This document shows positions 24,996 through 33,801 of a stretch of DNA of 43,737 nucleotides, in pieces. The DNA is taken from assembly GCF_006351005.1 (NCBI RefSeq), contig NZ_VENP01000027.1, positions 1 to 43,737 of the forward strand, written 5' to 3'. Under the pieces are notes generated by a model. The model was given only the letters and a program-made list of their open reading frames with translations, ran no database searches and was not told where the DNA came from. Position numbers and translations under genes: made by a program. Every line of letters starts with the position of its first letter. Within the stretch, counting starts at the first letter, position 1. The stretch is from Miniimonas arenae (GTDB lineage: Bacteria > Actinomycetota > Actinomycetes > Actinomycetales > Beutenbergiaceae).

Positions 24996-26531
24996 TCAGT
25001 AGGCGAAGTCGAGCTGAGGGGTCCTCGAGGACTCGTGCTCGCCGTCGGGCGTGTGCTGGTCGTCGTCCCGGTCGCGCGAGGTGTCGGGGGAGTCCGGCGA
25101 GCTCACCACGGGCGCGCCGGCGCGGACGTCCTTGCGCAGGAGCTTGAACCACACGACGGCGAGCGCGCCGTAGACCAGCGTGAACGCGAGCAGCGAGAAC
25201 AGGACGGTGCCGCCGCCCACGACGGTCGAGACGCCGTCGGCCGTGGCCATCTTGATCTCGATCACGCCGTCGGCGCCGATGTTGGGCACCACCACCCACG
25301 GCTGACGGCCCATCTCGGTGAAGATCCAGCCGAAGGAGTTCGCGAGGAACGGCATCGGCAGCGCGACGAGGCAGAGCCGGGAGAACCACACGTTGTCGGT
25401 GAGCCGGCCGCCCCGCAGGGTCCACAGGCCCCACAGCGCGAGCGCGGCGGAGAAGATCGCCGGGCCGATCATGAGGCGGAACGCCCAGTACGTGATCATG
25501 AGGTTCGGGATGTACACCATGTCGTCGCCGTAGGTGTCGCCGAACCGCTCGGCGAAGTCCGCCTGGACGTTCTCCGTGCCCGGGACGCTGCTCTCCGGAC
25601 CGCTCCAGTTCCCCGTGGCGAGGAACGACGTCAGGCCCGGGATCGAAAGGATCGCGGTGGTGTCACCGCAACTGTTCGGGTCGTTGAGGTTGCCGATCGT
25701 GAGGATCGAGAACGGCACGCTCTCCGCGGTCTCGCAGTGCGCCTCGGCCGCGGACATCTTCCCCGGCTGCTGCTCGTACATGATCTTGGCCTGGTGGTCA
25801 CCGGTGACGAGCAGCCCGACGCCGGCGACGAGGATCGCCACGAGGCCGACGTAGGCGGCGGGGCGGTAGACGGAGCGCGCGGTGGCCTCGTCGCCCTTCT
25901 TGACCGAGCGGACGATCCACCAGCCCGCGATCCCTGCGACGAACGTGCCGGCGACGAGCCAGGCGGCCACGATCACGTGCGGGAAGGTCGCGATCGTGGT
26001 CGGGTTGGTCAGCACGGCACCGATGTCGGTGAGCTGCGCGCGGCCGAGTTCCTCGTTCCACACGGCGCCCACGGGGTGCTGCATGAACGAGTTGGCGGCG
26101 AGGATGAAGTAGGCCGAGAGCGTGGTGGAGAAGGCCACGGCCCAGATGCAGAGCAGGTGGACGCGCTTGGACAGCCGCTCCCAGCCGAAGATCCACAGGC
26201 CGAGGAAGGTGGACTCCACGAAGAAGGCGGCGAGCGCCTCCATAGCGAGCGGGGCGCCGAAGACGTCGCCGACGAACCGGGAGTACTCGCTCCAGTTCAT
26301 CCCGAACTGGAACTCCTGCACGATGCCGGTCACGACGCCGATCGCGAAGTTGACGAGCAGGAGCTTGCCGAAGAACTTCGTGATCCGCAGCCAGTTCTCG
26401 GTGCGCTTGACGTACCAGATCGTCTGCATGATCGCCACGAGGGTCGACAGCCCGATCGTGAGGGGCACGAAGATGAAGTGGTAGACGGTGGTGATCCCGA
26501 ACTGCCACCGGGCCAGGTCGAGCGCTTCCAT
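24996..26531 (-). CDS. cydA: Cytochrome bd oxidase subunit I
   Basis: A 511-aa heme-bearing subunit of the bd oxidase, which reduces O2 to water at low oxygen. Ligands visible: His18 in VYHF (heme b595/d), His185 in FPHVIVAAW and the Met of MGRQPW near residue 407 (heme b558). Glu98 and Glu106 in MEALAAFFVEST lie in the proton/heme path. The quinol loop after residue 245 is of the short type. An extra C-terminal tail of about 45 residues (SSPDSPDTSRDRDDD onward) is polar. The ATG at 26531 has GGGAGA upstream. The promoter region carries a DosR-like palindrome. Confidence 0.97.
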   Translation of the reverse strand: MEALDLARWQFGITTVYHFIFVPLTIGLSTLVAIMQTIWYVKRTENWLRITKFFGKLLLVNFAIGVVTGIVQEFQFGMNWSEYSRFVGDVFGAPLAMEALAAFFVESTFLGLWIFGWERLSKRVHLLCIWAVAFSTTLSAYFILAANSFMQHPVGAVWNEELGRAQLTDIGAVLTNPTTIATFPHVIVAAWLVAGTFVAGIAGWWIVRSVKKGDEATARSVYRPAAYVGLVAILVAGVGLLVTGDHQAKIMYEQQPGKMSAAEAHCETAESVPFSILTIGNLNDPNSCGDTTAILSIPGLTSFLATGNWSGPESSVPGTENVQADFAERFGDTYGDDMVYIPNLMITYWAFRLMIGPAIFSAALALWGLWTLRGGRLTDNVWFSRLCLVALPMPFLANSFGWIFTEMGRQPWVVVPNIGADGVIEIKMATADGVSTVVGGGTVLFSLLAFTLVYGALAVVWFKLLRKDVRAGAPVVSSPDSPDTSRDRDDDQHTPDGEHESSRTPQLDFAY

Positions 26532-26616
26532 GGGGTTCTCCCGGTCCTGTCATGCCGTCGAACGAGGTGACGGTAGCCGACCCCGCCGACAGCCGAAGGG
26601 GTGCCCCGTCGTCGTC

Positions 26617-26658
26617 AACCTAGTGTCGTGACGCCGCGTCAAGAAGGACCAAGGTCCT
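26617..26658 (-). promoter_or_regulatory. cydA promoter with DosR-type palindrome
   Basis: The palindrome AGGACC-AA-GGTCCT (26645-26658) fits the DosR form (GGGAC-N4-GTCCC) apart from the outer base pair. Its centre lies 32 bp from a -10-like TAGGTT (complement of 26617-26622), placing the box near -42 relative to a start around 26609, the usual class II activator position. The -35 region is weak. Leader of about 77 nt to the cydA ATG. Confidence 0.58.
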
Positions 26659-26877
26659 AGGGCCCGATGGCGTGTTCCGTGCGTGCCGTCGACCCTCGCC
26701 CGGGCTGTGGTGCGGGTCTCGTCCCAGGCCGGTTCAGGGGCCGGTTCAGGGCCCGGTACGGCGCCGGGCGTCGCGACTCTCGGCCGGCGTGTCGCACGGC
26801 CCCGCGTGACTCGCCGGGGGACCACCGATGGACCACCGATGGATGACCGATGGACACCTCAGGTGCTTTTCGCGGGC

Positions 26878-27117
26878 CCTGTGCGATACTGCTGGAGGTC
26901 GGCGGGGCCACACCCCCCGCCGGTCCGACGACAGCTCCGGCCCCTCGTCCACCTCGCACCGCCACGTCGGCGTCGTGCGGCGGACCCGGCCGTGAAGCGG
27001 GCGTCGGCCCCCCTGTCGGGGTATCCCTGACTTCCGGTGTCGGCCTGGCCGCCACCGACGAGAGAGCCCGCGGGCGCCCGCGGTGGTGTGACGGGCGCAC
27101 CCGGGCACGGAGCCACC
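26878..27117 (+). promoter_or_regulatory. rne promoter and long 5' leader
   Basis: An extended -10, TGCGATACT (26882-26890), is the best promoter upstream of rne and would give a leader of about 220 nt. RNase E genes often have long leaders used for autoregulation. Just upstream, 26821-26852, is a short tandem of GACCACCGATG-like units. I see no other gene in 26659-27117. Confidence 0.4.
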
Positions 27118-30100
27118 ATGGCAGACGAGTCCTACGAGCAGACCCAGCAGAACGACGGCGCAGCGGCGCCCGCGCCCACCCGGCGCCGCGCCCCCCGCCG
27201 CGCCACCCGCGGTGTCACGACGCCCACGGCCGTGCCGGCCGACACCCCCGCCGAGGCCGCAGCGCCCGCCGACACCGAGCAGCAGGCGCCCAGCCCCGCC
27301 GCGCCGGAGGCTGCCGCTCCTGTCGAGCCGGTCGCGCCCGCCACCGACGAGCCGGTCGAGACGCCCTCGGCGGACGCCGAGCCCGAGAGCGACGCCGAGC
27401 CCGAGAGCGACGCCGAGCCCGAGGAGGACGAGCTCGACGGCGAGCACCCCGCGGGCCACGCCCTCACCTTCTCCGCCGCGCCGGTCCACCCGGTCCGCGC
27501 CCCCGAACAGCAGATCGACGTGTTCGCCGCGTTCGGCCTCGGCACCGCCCGTCCCGCCGAGTCCGGCGCCGACGCAGCACCCGCGGACGAGCCGGCCGCC
27601 GAGAAGACCGCCGAGAAGACGAACCGAGCGCGCAAGACCAAGCGCGACACCGCGACCGCCGCGCCGAGCGCGCCCGAGTCGAACGCACCCGCGTCGGACG
27701 AGGCCACGGGGAGCACCCCCGACGACGAGTCCCAGCCCCGCCTGGCCGCCTCGGCCCTGCTGTTCCAGCCGCCCGCGTCGACCCCGCGTCGTCGCCGCCG
27801 CAAGGCGGGCGCCGAGGGGGAGACGACCGAGCCGTCGGGCGCCGGTTCCGCCGAGGGGCCCGAGTCCGCCGCGAGCGACGACACGGCGGACGACGCCGAG
27901 CCCAAGCCCGCACGCAGCCGCGGCTCGCGCCGTGGTCGCGGCCGGGGCGCCGCCACCCGGGACGAGACCGAGGAGCCGGTGGTCGAGGTCGTCGAGGCGA
28001 CCGAGCCGACGGACGCCACGACCGAGCCGACGGACGCTCCCGACGCGACGGACGACGTCGAGCCCGGTGAGCAGGACGAGGCGGGTGAGGGCACGGACGA
28101 CTCCGGCGAGGCCGGCACGCCCCGCCGTCGCCGTCGTCGCGGAGGCCGCGGCCGCCGTCGTACGGGGGAGTCCGGCGGCGACGCCGACGGCGAGGACGAC
28201 GCGGACTCCACCGACGCCGACGGCGACACCGACCGCGCCGAGGACGATCCCGAGGACGCCGCGTCCAGCGCGAGCGACGGCGGGGCCGACGGCGAGGACG
28301 ACTCCGCCGGGGGCAGCTCCCGGCGTCGTCGCCGCCGTCGCGGCAGCAGCAGCCGGCGCACCGAGCCCGACACGAGCGACAGCGGACGTGCCCGCGCCGC
28401 GCGCGACGAGGTGACGGCCCTCAAGGGGTCGACCCGGCTGGAGGCCAAGCGCCTGCGCCGTCGCGAGGGTCGGGACTTCGGGCGTCGCCGCCAGGTGATC
28501 ACCGAGGCCGAGTTCCTCGCGCGCCGCGAGTCGGTCGAGCGCGCCATGGTGGTGCGCGAGCGTGCCGGCATGACGCAGATCGCGGTGCTCGAGGACGGTG
28601 TGCTCGTCGAGCACTACGTCGCCCGTGCCCAGCAGACCACGATGGTCGGCAACGTCTATCTCGGCCGCGTGCAGAACGTGCTGCCGTCGATGGAGGCCGC
28701 GTTCGTCGACCTCGGCCGCGGTCGCAACGCCGTGCTCTACGCCGGCGAGGTGAACTGGGAGGCCTCGGGCCTCGAGGGGCAGCCGCGCCGCATCGAGCAG
28801 GCGCTGAAGTCCGGCGACCAGATCGTCGTGCAGGTCACGAAGGACCCGATCGGGCACAAGGGTGCGCGGCTGACGTCGCAGATCACGCTCGCCGGTCGCT
28901 ACCTCGTGCTCGTGCCGAGCGGTGCGATGACCGGCATCTCCCGCAAGCTCCCCGACACCGAGCGTGCCCGCCTCAAGAAGCTGCTCGGCGAGATCGTCCC
29001 CGAGGGCCAGGGCGTCATCGTGCGCACCGCGGCCGAGGGTGCGAGCGAGGAGGAGCTGCGCCGCGACGTCGAGCGACTGAGCGCGCAGTGGAAGGAGATC
29101 GAGGCCAAGTCCACCGGCAAGAAGACCTCGGCGCCGGCGCTGCTCAAGGGCGAGCCCGAGCTCTCCCTGCGCGTCGTGCGCGACGTCTTCAACGAGGACT
29201 TCTCCTCCCTCACCGTGTCCGGCGACGGCGCGTGGAGCACGATCTCGGAGTACGTCGGCTCGGTCGCGCCGGACCTCGTGGAGCGCCTGCACCACTGGAC
29301 CGGTCCCGAGGACGTGTTCGCGAGCAAGCGGATCGACGAGCAGCTCGCGAAGGGCATGGACCGCAAGGTCTGGCTGCCCTCGGGCGGCTCGCTCGTGATC
29401 GACCGCACCGAGGCGATGACCGTCGTCGACGTCAACACCGGCAAGTTCACCGGCTCGGGCGGCACGCTCGAGGAGACGGTGACGCGCAACAACCTCGAGG
29501 CCGCCGAGGAGATCGTCCGGCAGCTCCGCCTGCGCGACATCGGCGGCATCGTCGTCATCGACTTCATCGACATGGTGCTCGAGTCCAACCGCGACCTCGT
29601 GCTGCGCCGCCTCATCGAGTGCCTCGGCCGGGACCGCACGCGGCACCAGGTCGCCGAGGTGACCTCGCTCGGGCTGGTCCAGATGACGCGCAAGCGGGTC
29701 GGCCAGGGACTCGTCGAGGCGTTCTCGACGACGTGCGAGCACTGCCGGGGGCGCGGGTTCATCGTGTCCTCCGAGCCGCACGCGCACGACATCGCGCCCG
29801 AGCCGGAGGAGGAGACCCCGCGCGTGGGTCGCCGTCGCAGCGGCAGCGGCGGCCCGAACGGCGGCAACAGCGCGAACGCGAGCGGCTCCGGCCGGTCGGG
29901 GCGCGGCGCGTCCACCGGGACGCCCGCCGCCGCCGCGCCGGTGGACTCGGCCGCGCGCGAGGCGGTCAAGGCCACGCTCGCGCAGATCGCGGCCGCCGCG
30001 CAGCACGCGCACCAGGCCGCCGAGGAGCCGCACGCCGAGGCCGGTGCGTCGACGATCGCGGTCGTGTCCGACACCGCGCCCGACGGCGAGCCGCAGTCCG

Positions 30101-30579
30101 CGTCCGACGTCGAGACCACCGGGGCGAGCGCCGGCGACGGCGAGCGCGCGTTCGTCGACGGCGAGGTCATCGCCGAGGTCGTCATCGAGCTGCCGCTCGA
30201 GCAGGTCGTCGAGTCCGTCGTGGCCACGGTCGAGGCGACCGAGGCCGCCCGCGCCGAGGAGGCCGCCGAGCCCGGGGCCGCTGAGCCGCAGGACGCCGAG
30301 TCCGGGGCCGCTGAGCCGCAGGACGCCGTCGTGCCGGAGACGGTCGAGGACGCTGCTGAGGTCGTCGGCGAGCCCGACGCCGAGGGGGAGTCCAGCGACG
30401 TCGCCGAGCAGCCGGTGTCCACGGACGAGCCGGCTGAGCAGCCGGAGTCCACGGACCAGTCGGCTCCGGAGGTCCTCGACCGACCGGGGGGCGCGGAGAG
30501 CGACGCCCCGGACGACATCAGCGAGCCGAACCAGGTCGAGCCGGCCGTGCAGCCCGACGAGGCCGAGCGCACCGAGTAG
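27118..30579 (+). CDS. rne: Ribonuclease E/G
   Basis: A 1153-aa single-strand endoribonuclease of mRNA decay and rRNA processing. Residues 1-440 are disordered, alternating acidic (EPESDAEPESDAEPE) and arginine-rich blocks (RRRRRRGGRGRR), as in actinobacterial RNase E where long flanks surround the core. The S1 domain starts near VGNVYLGRVQNVLPSMEAAF (about 510), and the catalytic Asp residues lie in VVDVNTGKFTG (near 770) and IDFIDMVLESN (near 815). The Zn-link is TTCEHCRGRGF (near 870). The C-terminal 250 residues are again Glu/Ala/Pro-rich with a duplicated 42-bp acidic repeat near 30270-30325. The ATG at 27118 opens MADESYEQTQ. A strong terminator follows. Confidence 0.95.
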   Translation: MADESYEQTQQNDGAAAPAPTRRRAPRRATRGVTTPTAVPADTPAEAAAPADTEQQAPSPAAPEAAAPVEPVAPATDEPVETPSADAEPESDAEPESDAEPEEDELDGEHPAGHALTFSAAPVHPVRAPEQQIDVFAAFGLGTARPAESGADAAPADEPAAEKTAEKTNRARKTKRDTATAAPSAPESNAPASDEATGSTPDDESQPRLAASALLFQPPASTPRRRRRKAGAEGETTEPSGAGSAEGPESAASDDTADDAEPKPARSRGSRRGRGRGAATRDETEEPVVEVVEATEPTDATTEPTDAPDATDDVEPGEQDEAGEGTDDSGEAGTPRRRRRRGGRGRRRTGESGGDADGEDDADSTDADGDTDRAEDDPEDAASSASDGGADGEDDSAGGSSRRRRRRRGSSSRRTEPDTSDSGRARAARDEVTALKGSTRLEAKRLRRREGRDFGRRRQVITEAEFLARRESVERAMVVRERAGMTQIAVLEDGVLVEHYVARAQQTTMVGNVYLGRVQNVLPSMEAAFVDLGRGRNAVLYAGEVNWEASGLEGQPRRIEQALKSGDQIVVQVTKDPIGHKGARLTSQITLAGRYLVLVPSGAMTGISRKLPDTERARLKKLLGEIVPEGQGVIVRTAAEGASEEELRRDVERLSAQWKEIEAKSTGKKTSAPALLKGEPELSLRVVRDVFNEDFSSLTVSGDGAWSTISEYVGSVAPDLVERLHHWTGPEDVFASKRIDEQLAKGMDRKVWLPSGGSLVIDRTEAMTVVDVNTGKFTGSGGTLEETVTRNNLEAAEEIVRQLRLRDIGGIVVIDFIDMVLESNRDLVLRRLIECLGRDRTRHQVAEVTSLGLVQMTRKRVGQGLVEAFSTTCEHCRGRGFIVSSEPHAHDIAPEPEEETPRVGRRRSGSGGPNGGNSANASGSGRSGRGASTGTPAAAAPVDSAAREAVKATLAQIAAAAQHAHQAAEEPHAEAGASTIAVVSDTAPDGEPQSASDVETTGASAGDGERAFVDGEVIAEVVIELPLEQVVESVVATVEATEAARAEEAAEPGAAEPQDAESGAAEPQDAVVPETVEDAAEVVGEPDAEGESSDVAEQPVSTDEPAEQPESTDQSAPEVLDRPGGAESDAPDDISEPNQVEPAVQPDEAERTE

Positions 30580-30604
30580 TCAGCCGCACCACGCAGAAGC
30601 GCAG

Positions 30605-30644
30605 AAGCGCGCGTGCCGTCCCGCGAGGGTCGGCACGCGCGCTT
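30605..30644. terminator. Perfect 14-bp hairpin after rne
   Basis: AAGCGCGCGTGCCG (30605-30618) pairs with CGGCACGCGCGCTT (30631-30644) around a 12-nt loop. It lies between convergent rne and the 708-aa gene. Confidence 0.85.
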
Positions 30645-30699
30645 CGTCGTCGGGGCCCGCTGTCCCGGCATGGTTCCGCTCGCGCAGGTGTAGGAGGAG

Positions 30700-32826
30700 C
30701 TACCCGACGACCCCGCGCCGCAGGCGCCACCGGGCGAGCAGCGCCAGCACGCCGGCCCCGCCGAAGGTCAGCAGGAGCTCCGCCAGCGAGAGCCAGAGCG
30801 GCCGCGCGGGCTTGGCCGGCACGAGCAGCAGCACCAGCGCCGCGGGGGCCGCGAAGAACCCGAGGATCAGCAGACCGCGCACGTGGGGACCGAACGCCCG
30901 CGTCGCGGCGGCTCGCCCCGGGGCGACCGTCTCCTGGTCGAGGCGGGGGAGCGGGTCGACGTCCTGGTCTGCCAACCCGAGCCCGGCGGCGCGCGCGAAC
31001 TCCTCGAGCGCGTCGTACCGGCCGTTCGGCGTCCACTCGTGCGCGGGCAGCACGGCGCGCCAGCGCCAGCGCGAGTCGGCGAGGGCGAACCCCCACGTGC
31101 CCGAGGAGCGAAGCCGGACGAGCCGCACCACGCCGAGGTCGCCGTCGCTCGGACCGGGTACCCGCGTGACGTGGCCGGACCGGCTCGTGAGGACGAGGTC
31201 GGGCCCGCGCAGCTCGAGGTGAGGCGCGAACGGCCCCTTGCCCGCTCGGTAGCGCGCGGTCGCGGGCGCTCGCACGGCGAGGTCGCGAGCCCAGACCGCG
31301 AGCCACGCGACGTAGGGCTCGACCAGGGCCGCGAGCGTGAGCAGCAGGACGAGGACCTGGAACCAGCCGCGTCCGCCGCCGGGCCACACCACGAAGGGCG
31401 CCGCGAGCACGAGCCACGGCGCGAGCGCGCGCAGCGGCCAGGACCAGGTGAACCCGGGACCGAGATCGCGGTTCCACCAGCGCCCGCGCCAGCCGCGCCG
31501 CAGCGCCGCCCGACCCACGCTCGCCTCGCGGCCGCGGTACGGCGGCCGGTGCGGTGCGGGCCGGAGCATGCCGGCGGAGGAGTCGGCGTCGGGCGGGTGC
31601 GCCACGCCGCGGCGCAGCGGGACGCCGATCGTCGTCGCGCCGCGCGTCACCCCGACCGCCTCGAGCGCGAGCACGCCGCGCGCGGCGCCGAGCGGCACGT
31701 CGCCCAGGGTCGAGTCGACGAGCGCCTGGTCCACCACGGTCGTGGGCTGGCTCGCCCAGTCGGCGACGGCGAAGCTCGCCAGGGAGCGGCCGGCCGCGTC
31801 GAGCACGTGCACGGTCCCCAGCTCGTCGAGCTCGGGCACGCCGGCCCACCGCTCGTCCGGCGCGAGCGCCTCGGCGAGCGCGGAGCGCGCGGCGGGGGCG
31901 ACCCAGAGCAGACCGCCGATCGGCTCGCTCTGGCCGATCGAGACCCGGCCGGCCGCCGTCGTGACCTCCACGCGACCCGGCGTGAACCGCACCCGGGCGG
32001 CTACGCTCGCGCGGCGGTAGGGCGCCGCCCGACCGCTCGCGTACAGCTCGACGTCGCCGCCGACGCCGGGCAGCTGTGGCGTGCTGGGTCGGTCGTCGGT
32101 CCAGCGGTGGGACACCACGACGTCGGCGATGCGCTCGATCCGGGACGCCGACGTCGTGAGCAGGGCCAGCGCCGGGAGCACCGCGGCGGCGCCGACGCCC
32201 CGCCGCGACGTCGCGGCGAGCCGGCGGACGTCCTCCGAGAGCGCGGCGAGCGCCGAGCGCAGCGTGCCGCGCAGGCCGTACAGCTCCTCGCGCGAGGTGG
32301 CCACGGGGTCGGCGAGCCGGGGGACCTCCTGGAGCACGGCGTCGAGGTCGAGCGCGGCACCCTGGCCACCCCCGGCGCCTGGTGCCCCCGCACCGAGCGC
32401 GCCCGGGCGCCACGGCAGCCGCGCGAACGAGGGCAGGTCCTCCACCCGCGTCTCCGACGTCATCCGCGAGGCGAGGTCGAGCTGCTTGCGCGCGTACGCG
32501 AACGCCTCGTGCAGGTCGCGGTCCTCGGCCTCGACGGCCGCGGCGGCGTCCTCGCAGGCCAGCTGGGCCGAGCGGAGCTCGTTGGCCGCGGCCGTCAGCG
32601 GGTCCTTGCCGGCCGCGAACAGCCGGGCGAGCATGGCCTGCTCGCCGGTCGCGATCCGGGGGACGCCCGCCGGGCCCAGCACCGGCGTCAGCGCGATGCG
32701 CGAGGCGAACCGGGTGCCGACGGCAGAGGCGCCGGGCGCCGAGCCCGACGCCGAACCCGGCGGCGCGGCGCCGCTCGGGCCGGCGCCGAACGGTCCGGGT
32801 ACTGTCGGGTGCGTCGGAGCGGTCAT
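30700..32826 (-). CDS. Large membrane-associated protein of unknown function, 708 aa
   Basis: I do not recognise it. Residues 1-45 are Pro/Gly/Ala-rich; about 60-290 is helical and charged, with [20 protein letters not shown]; a beta-rich middle (290-470) contains [17 protein letters not shown] and [19 protein letters not shown]; two hydrophobic hairpins lie near 510-560 and 655-700. Between them is a soluble module with [21 protein letters not shown] and a [20 protein letters not shown] stretch, resembling PH-like domains. The ATG at 32826 is 7 nt after a TAAGGT -10 (complement of 32834-32839), so it is leaderless. It is inserted on the opposite strand between rne and rplU, which are normally adjacent. 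Confidence 0.8.
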   Translation of the reverse strand: MTAPTHPTVPGPFGAGPSGAAPPGSASGSAPGASAVGTRFASRIALTPVLGPAGVPRIATGEQAMLARLFAAGKDPLTAAANELRSAQLACEDAAAAVEAEDRDLHEAFAYARKQLDLASRMTSETRVEDLPSFARLPWRPGALGAGAPGAGGGQGAALDLDAVLQEVPRLADPVATSREELYGLRGTLRSALAALSEDVRRLAATSRRGVGAAAVLPALALLTTSASRIERIADVVVSHRWTDDRPSTPQLPGVGGDVELYASGRAAPYRRASVAARVRFTPGRVEVTTAAGRVSIGQSEPIGGLLWVAPAARSALAEALAPDERWAGVPELDELGTVHVLDAAGRSLASFAVADWASQPTTVVDQALVDSTLGDVPLGAARGVLALEAVGVTRGATTIGVPLRRGVAHPPDADSSAGMLRPAPHRPPYRGREASVGRAALRRGWRGRWWNRDLGPGFTWSWPLRALAPWLVLAAPFVVWPGGGRGWFQVLVLLLTLAALVEPYVAWLAVWARDLAVRAPATARYRAGKGPFAPHLELRGPDLVLTSRSGHVTRVPGPSDGDLGVVRLVRLRSSGTWGFALADSRWRWRAVLPAHEWTPNGRYDALEEFARAAGLGLADQDVDPLPRLDQETVAPGRAAATRAFGPHVRGLLILGFFAAPAALVLLLVPAKPARPLWLSLAELLLTFGGAGVLALLARWRLRRGVVG

Positions 32827-32901
32827 CGGGGGCACCTTACCCGCGGGCCCCGGCGGCCCTGCGGCGTGCCGCACGGCACTCGCGCGCGGGCCGCTGCGCA
32901 T

Positions 32902-33069
32902 TTGACCCGCTCGGCCTGGCCGCGTAACCTGGACCGTCGGCGCGAGCACGTCCAGTGTGCGCCGAAAAGCCCTAGCTGCTGCAGCCACCGGTGCCGCGCG
33001 TCCAGGACCTCATGGTCCGGCCCACGCGCCGCGGTGATGCGCAGCAGTTCCGATGAGGAGAGATGCAAC
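32902..33069 (+). promoter_or_regulatory. rplU-rpmA promoter and structured leader
   Basis: TTGACC (32902-32907), a 17-bp spacer and TAACCT (32925-32930) form a strong promoter, giving a leader of about 133 nt. The leader contains a large imperfect hairpin (about 32994-33035) topped by GGACC-TCAT-GGTCC, ending some 20 nt before the GAGGAG Shine-Dalgarno. L21 operons in other bacteria have autoregulatory leaders; the same is possible here. Confidence 0.7.
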
Positions 33070-33378
33070 GTGGTGTACGCGATCGTCAAGGCGGGTGGCC
33101 GTCAGGAGAAGGTGGCCGTCGGTGACATCGTCGTCGTGGACCGGGTGTCCGGCGACGTCGGTGACAAGATCGAGCTGACCCCCCTCCTCCTCGTCGACGG
33201 CGAGAAGGTCACCTCGGCGGCGAAGGACCTCGCCAAGGTGAAGGTCTCGGCCGAGATCGTTCGGGACGAGAAGGGCCCGAAGATCACCATCCTGAAGTTC
33301 AAGAACAAGACCGGCTACCGCAAGCGCCAGGGGCACCGTCAGAAGTTGACGCGCCTCAAGGTCACCGCGATCGCCTGA
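33070..33378 (+). CDS. rplU: Ribosomal protein bL21
   Basis: A 102-aa large-subunit protein starting [19 protein letters not shown], the typical bL21 start, and ending [19 protein letters not shown]. The GTG at 33070 has GAGGAG about 9 nt upstream. It is followed by rpmA after 34 bp, the conserved pair. Confidence 0.97.
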   Translation: MVYAIVKAGGRQEKVAVGDIVVVDRVSGDVGDKIELTPLLLVDGEKVTSAAKDLAKVKVSAEIVRDEKGPKITILKFKNKTGYRKRQGHRQKLTRLKVTAIA

Positions 33379-33412
33379 GCCGCACGGCTCCCAGAAGAAA
33401 GGGGTGTGCGTC

Positions 33413-33661
33413 ATGGCACACAAGAAGGGCGCCAGCTCCTCGCGGAACGGCCGCGACTCCAACGCTCAGCGTCTCGGCGTCAAGCGCTACGGCGGCCAGG
33501 TCGTCAAGGCCGGCGAGATCATCGTCCGTCAGCGCGGCACGCACTTCCACCCCGGTGAGGGTGTGGGGCGCGGCGGCGACGACACGCTGTTCGCACTCCA
33601 GGCGGGTGCGGTGCAGTTCGGGACCCGGCGTGGTCGCCGGGTGATCGACGTCGTCGCCTGA
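33413..33661 (+). CDS. rpmA: Ribosomal protein bL27
   Basis: An 82-aa large-subunit protein whose N terminus reaches the peptidyl-transferase centre. It begins [20 protein letters not shown] and contains [20 protein letters not shown]. The ATG at 33413 was chosen over a slightly earlier GTG because bL27 begins at this Met-Ala-His-Lys-Lys; AGAAAGGGG lies upstream. No Firmicutes-type N-terminal extension is present. A perfect terminator hairpin follows. Confidence 0.97.
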   Translation: MAHKKGASSSRNGRDSNAQRLGVKRYGGQVVKAGEIIVRQRGTHFHPGEGVGRGGDDTLFALQAGAVQFGTRRGRRVIDVVA

Positions 33662-33682
33662 CCGATCGCTTCGATGCAGCTC

Positions 33683-33719
33683 CGCGAGGGGCGTACCGCG
33701 CCGCGGTACGCCCCTCGCG
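33683..33719. terminator. Perfect 17-bp hairpin after rpmA
   Basis: CGCGAGGGGCGTACCGC and its exact complement flank a GCC loop, followed by CATTT. It terminates rplU-rpmA. Confidence 0.9.
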
Positions 33720-33739
33720 CATTTCCTGCCCTGCATCGT

Positions 33740-33790
33740 CCCGCACCACCCACCCCGCACCACCCCGCACAACCCGCCCCGCACCACCCT
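33740..33790. repeat. Short CCCGCACCACC direct repeats before obg
   Basis: Four imperfect copies of an 11-14-bp CCCGCACCACC unit fill the space between the rpmA terminator and the GAGGAG Shine-Dalgarno of obg. The transcript leader of obg would be C-rich and G-poor, thus unstructured. Confidence 0.75.
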
Positions 33791-33801
33791 GAGGAGTAGT
33801 C

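Noticed and set aside
27132-28571. 479-aa minus-strand ORF inside rne
   Set aside because: It is Ser/Ala/Arg-rich antisense of the disordered RNase E N terminus, with no start signal or motif.
30518-32413. 631-aa minus-strand ORF overlapping the 708-aa gene
   Set aside because: It is an Arg-rich alternative frame of the same DNA; the 708-aa frame has normal composition, membrane helices and a promoter.
33005-33018. GGACC-TCAT-GGTCC as a regulator box before rplU
   Set aside because: The arms are 4 nt apart, against 2 in the GGACC-AA-GGTCC boxes, and it lies in the transcribed leader as the tip of a longer hairpin.
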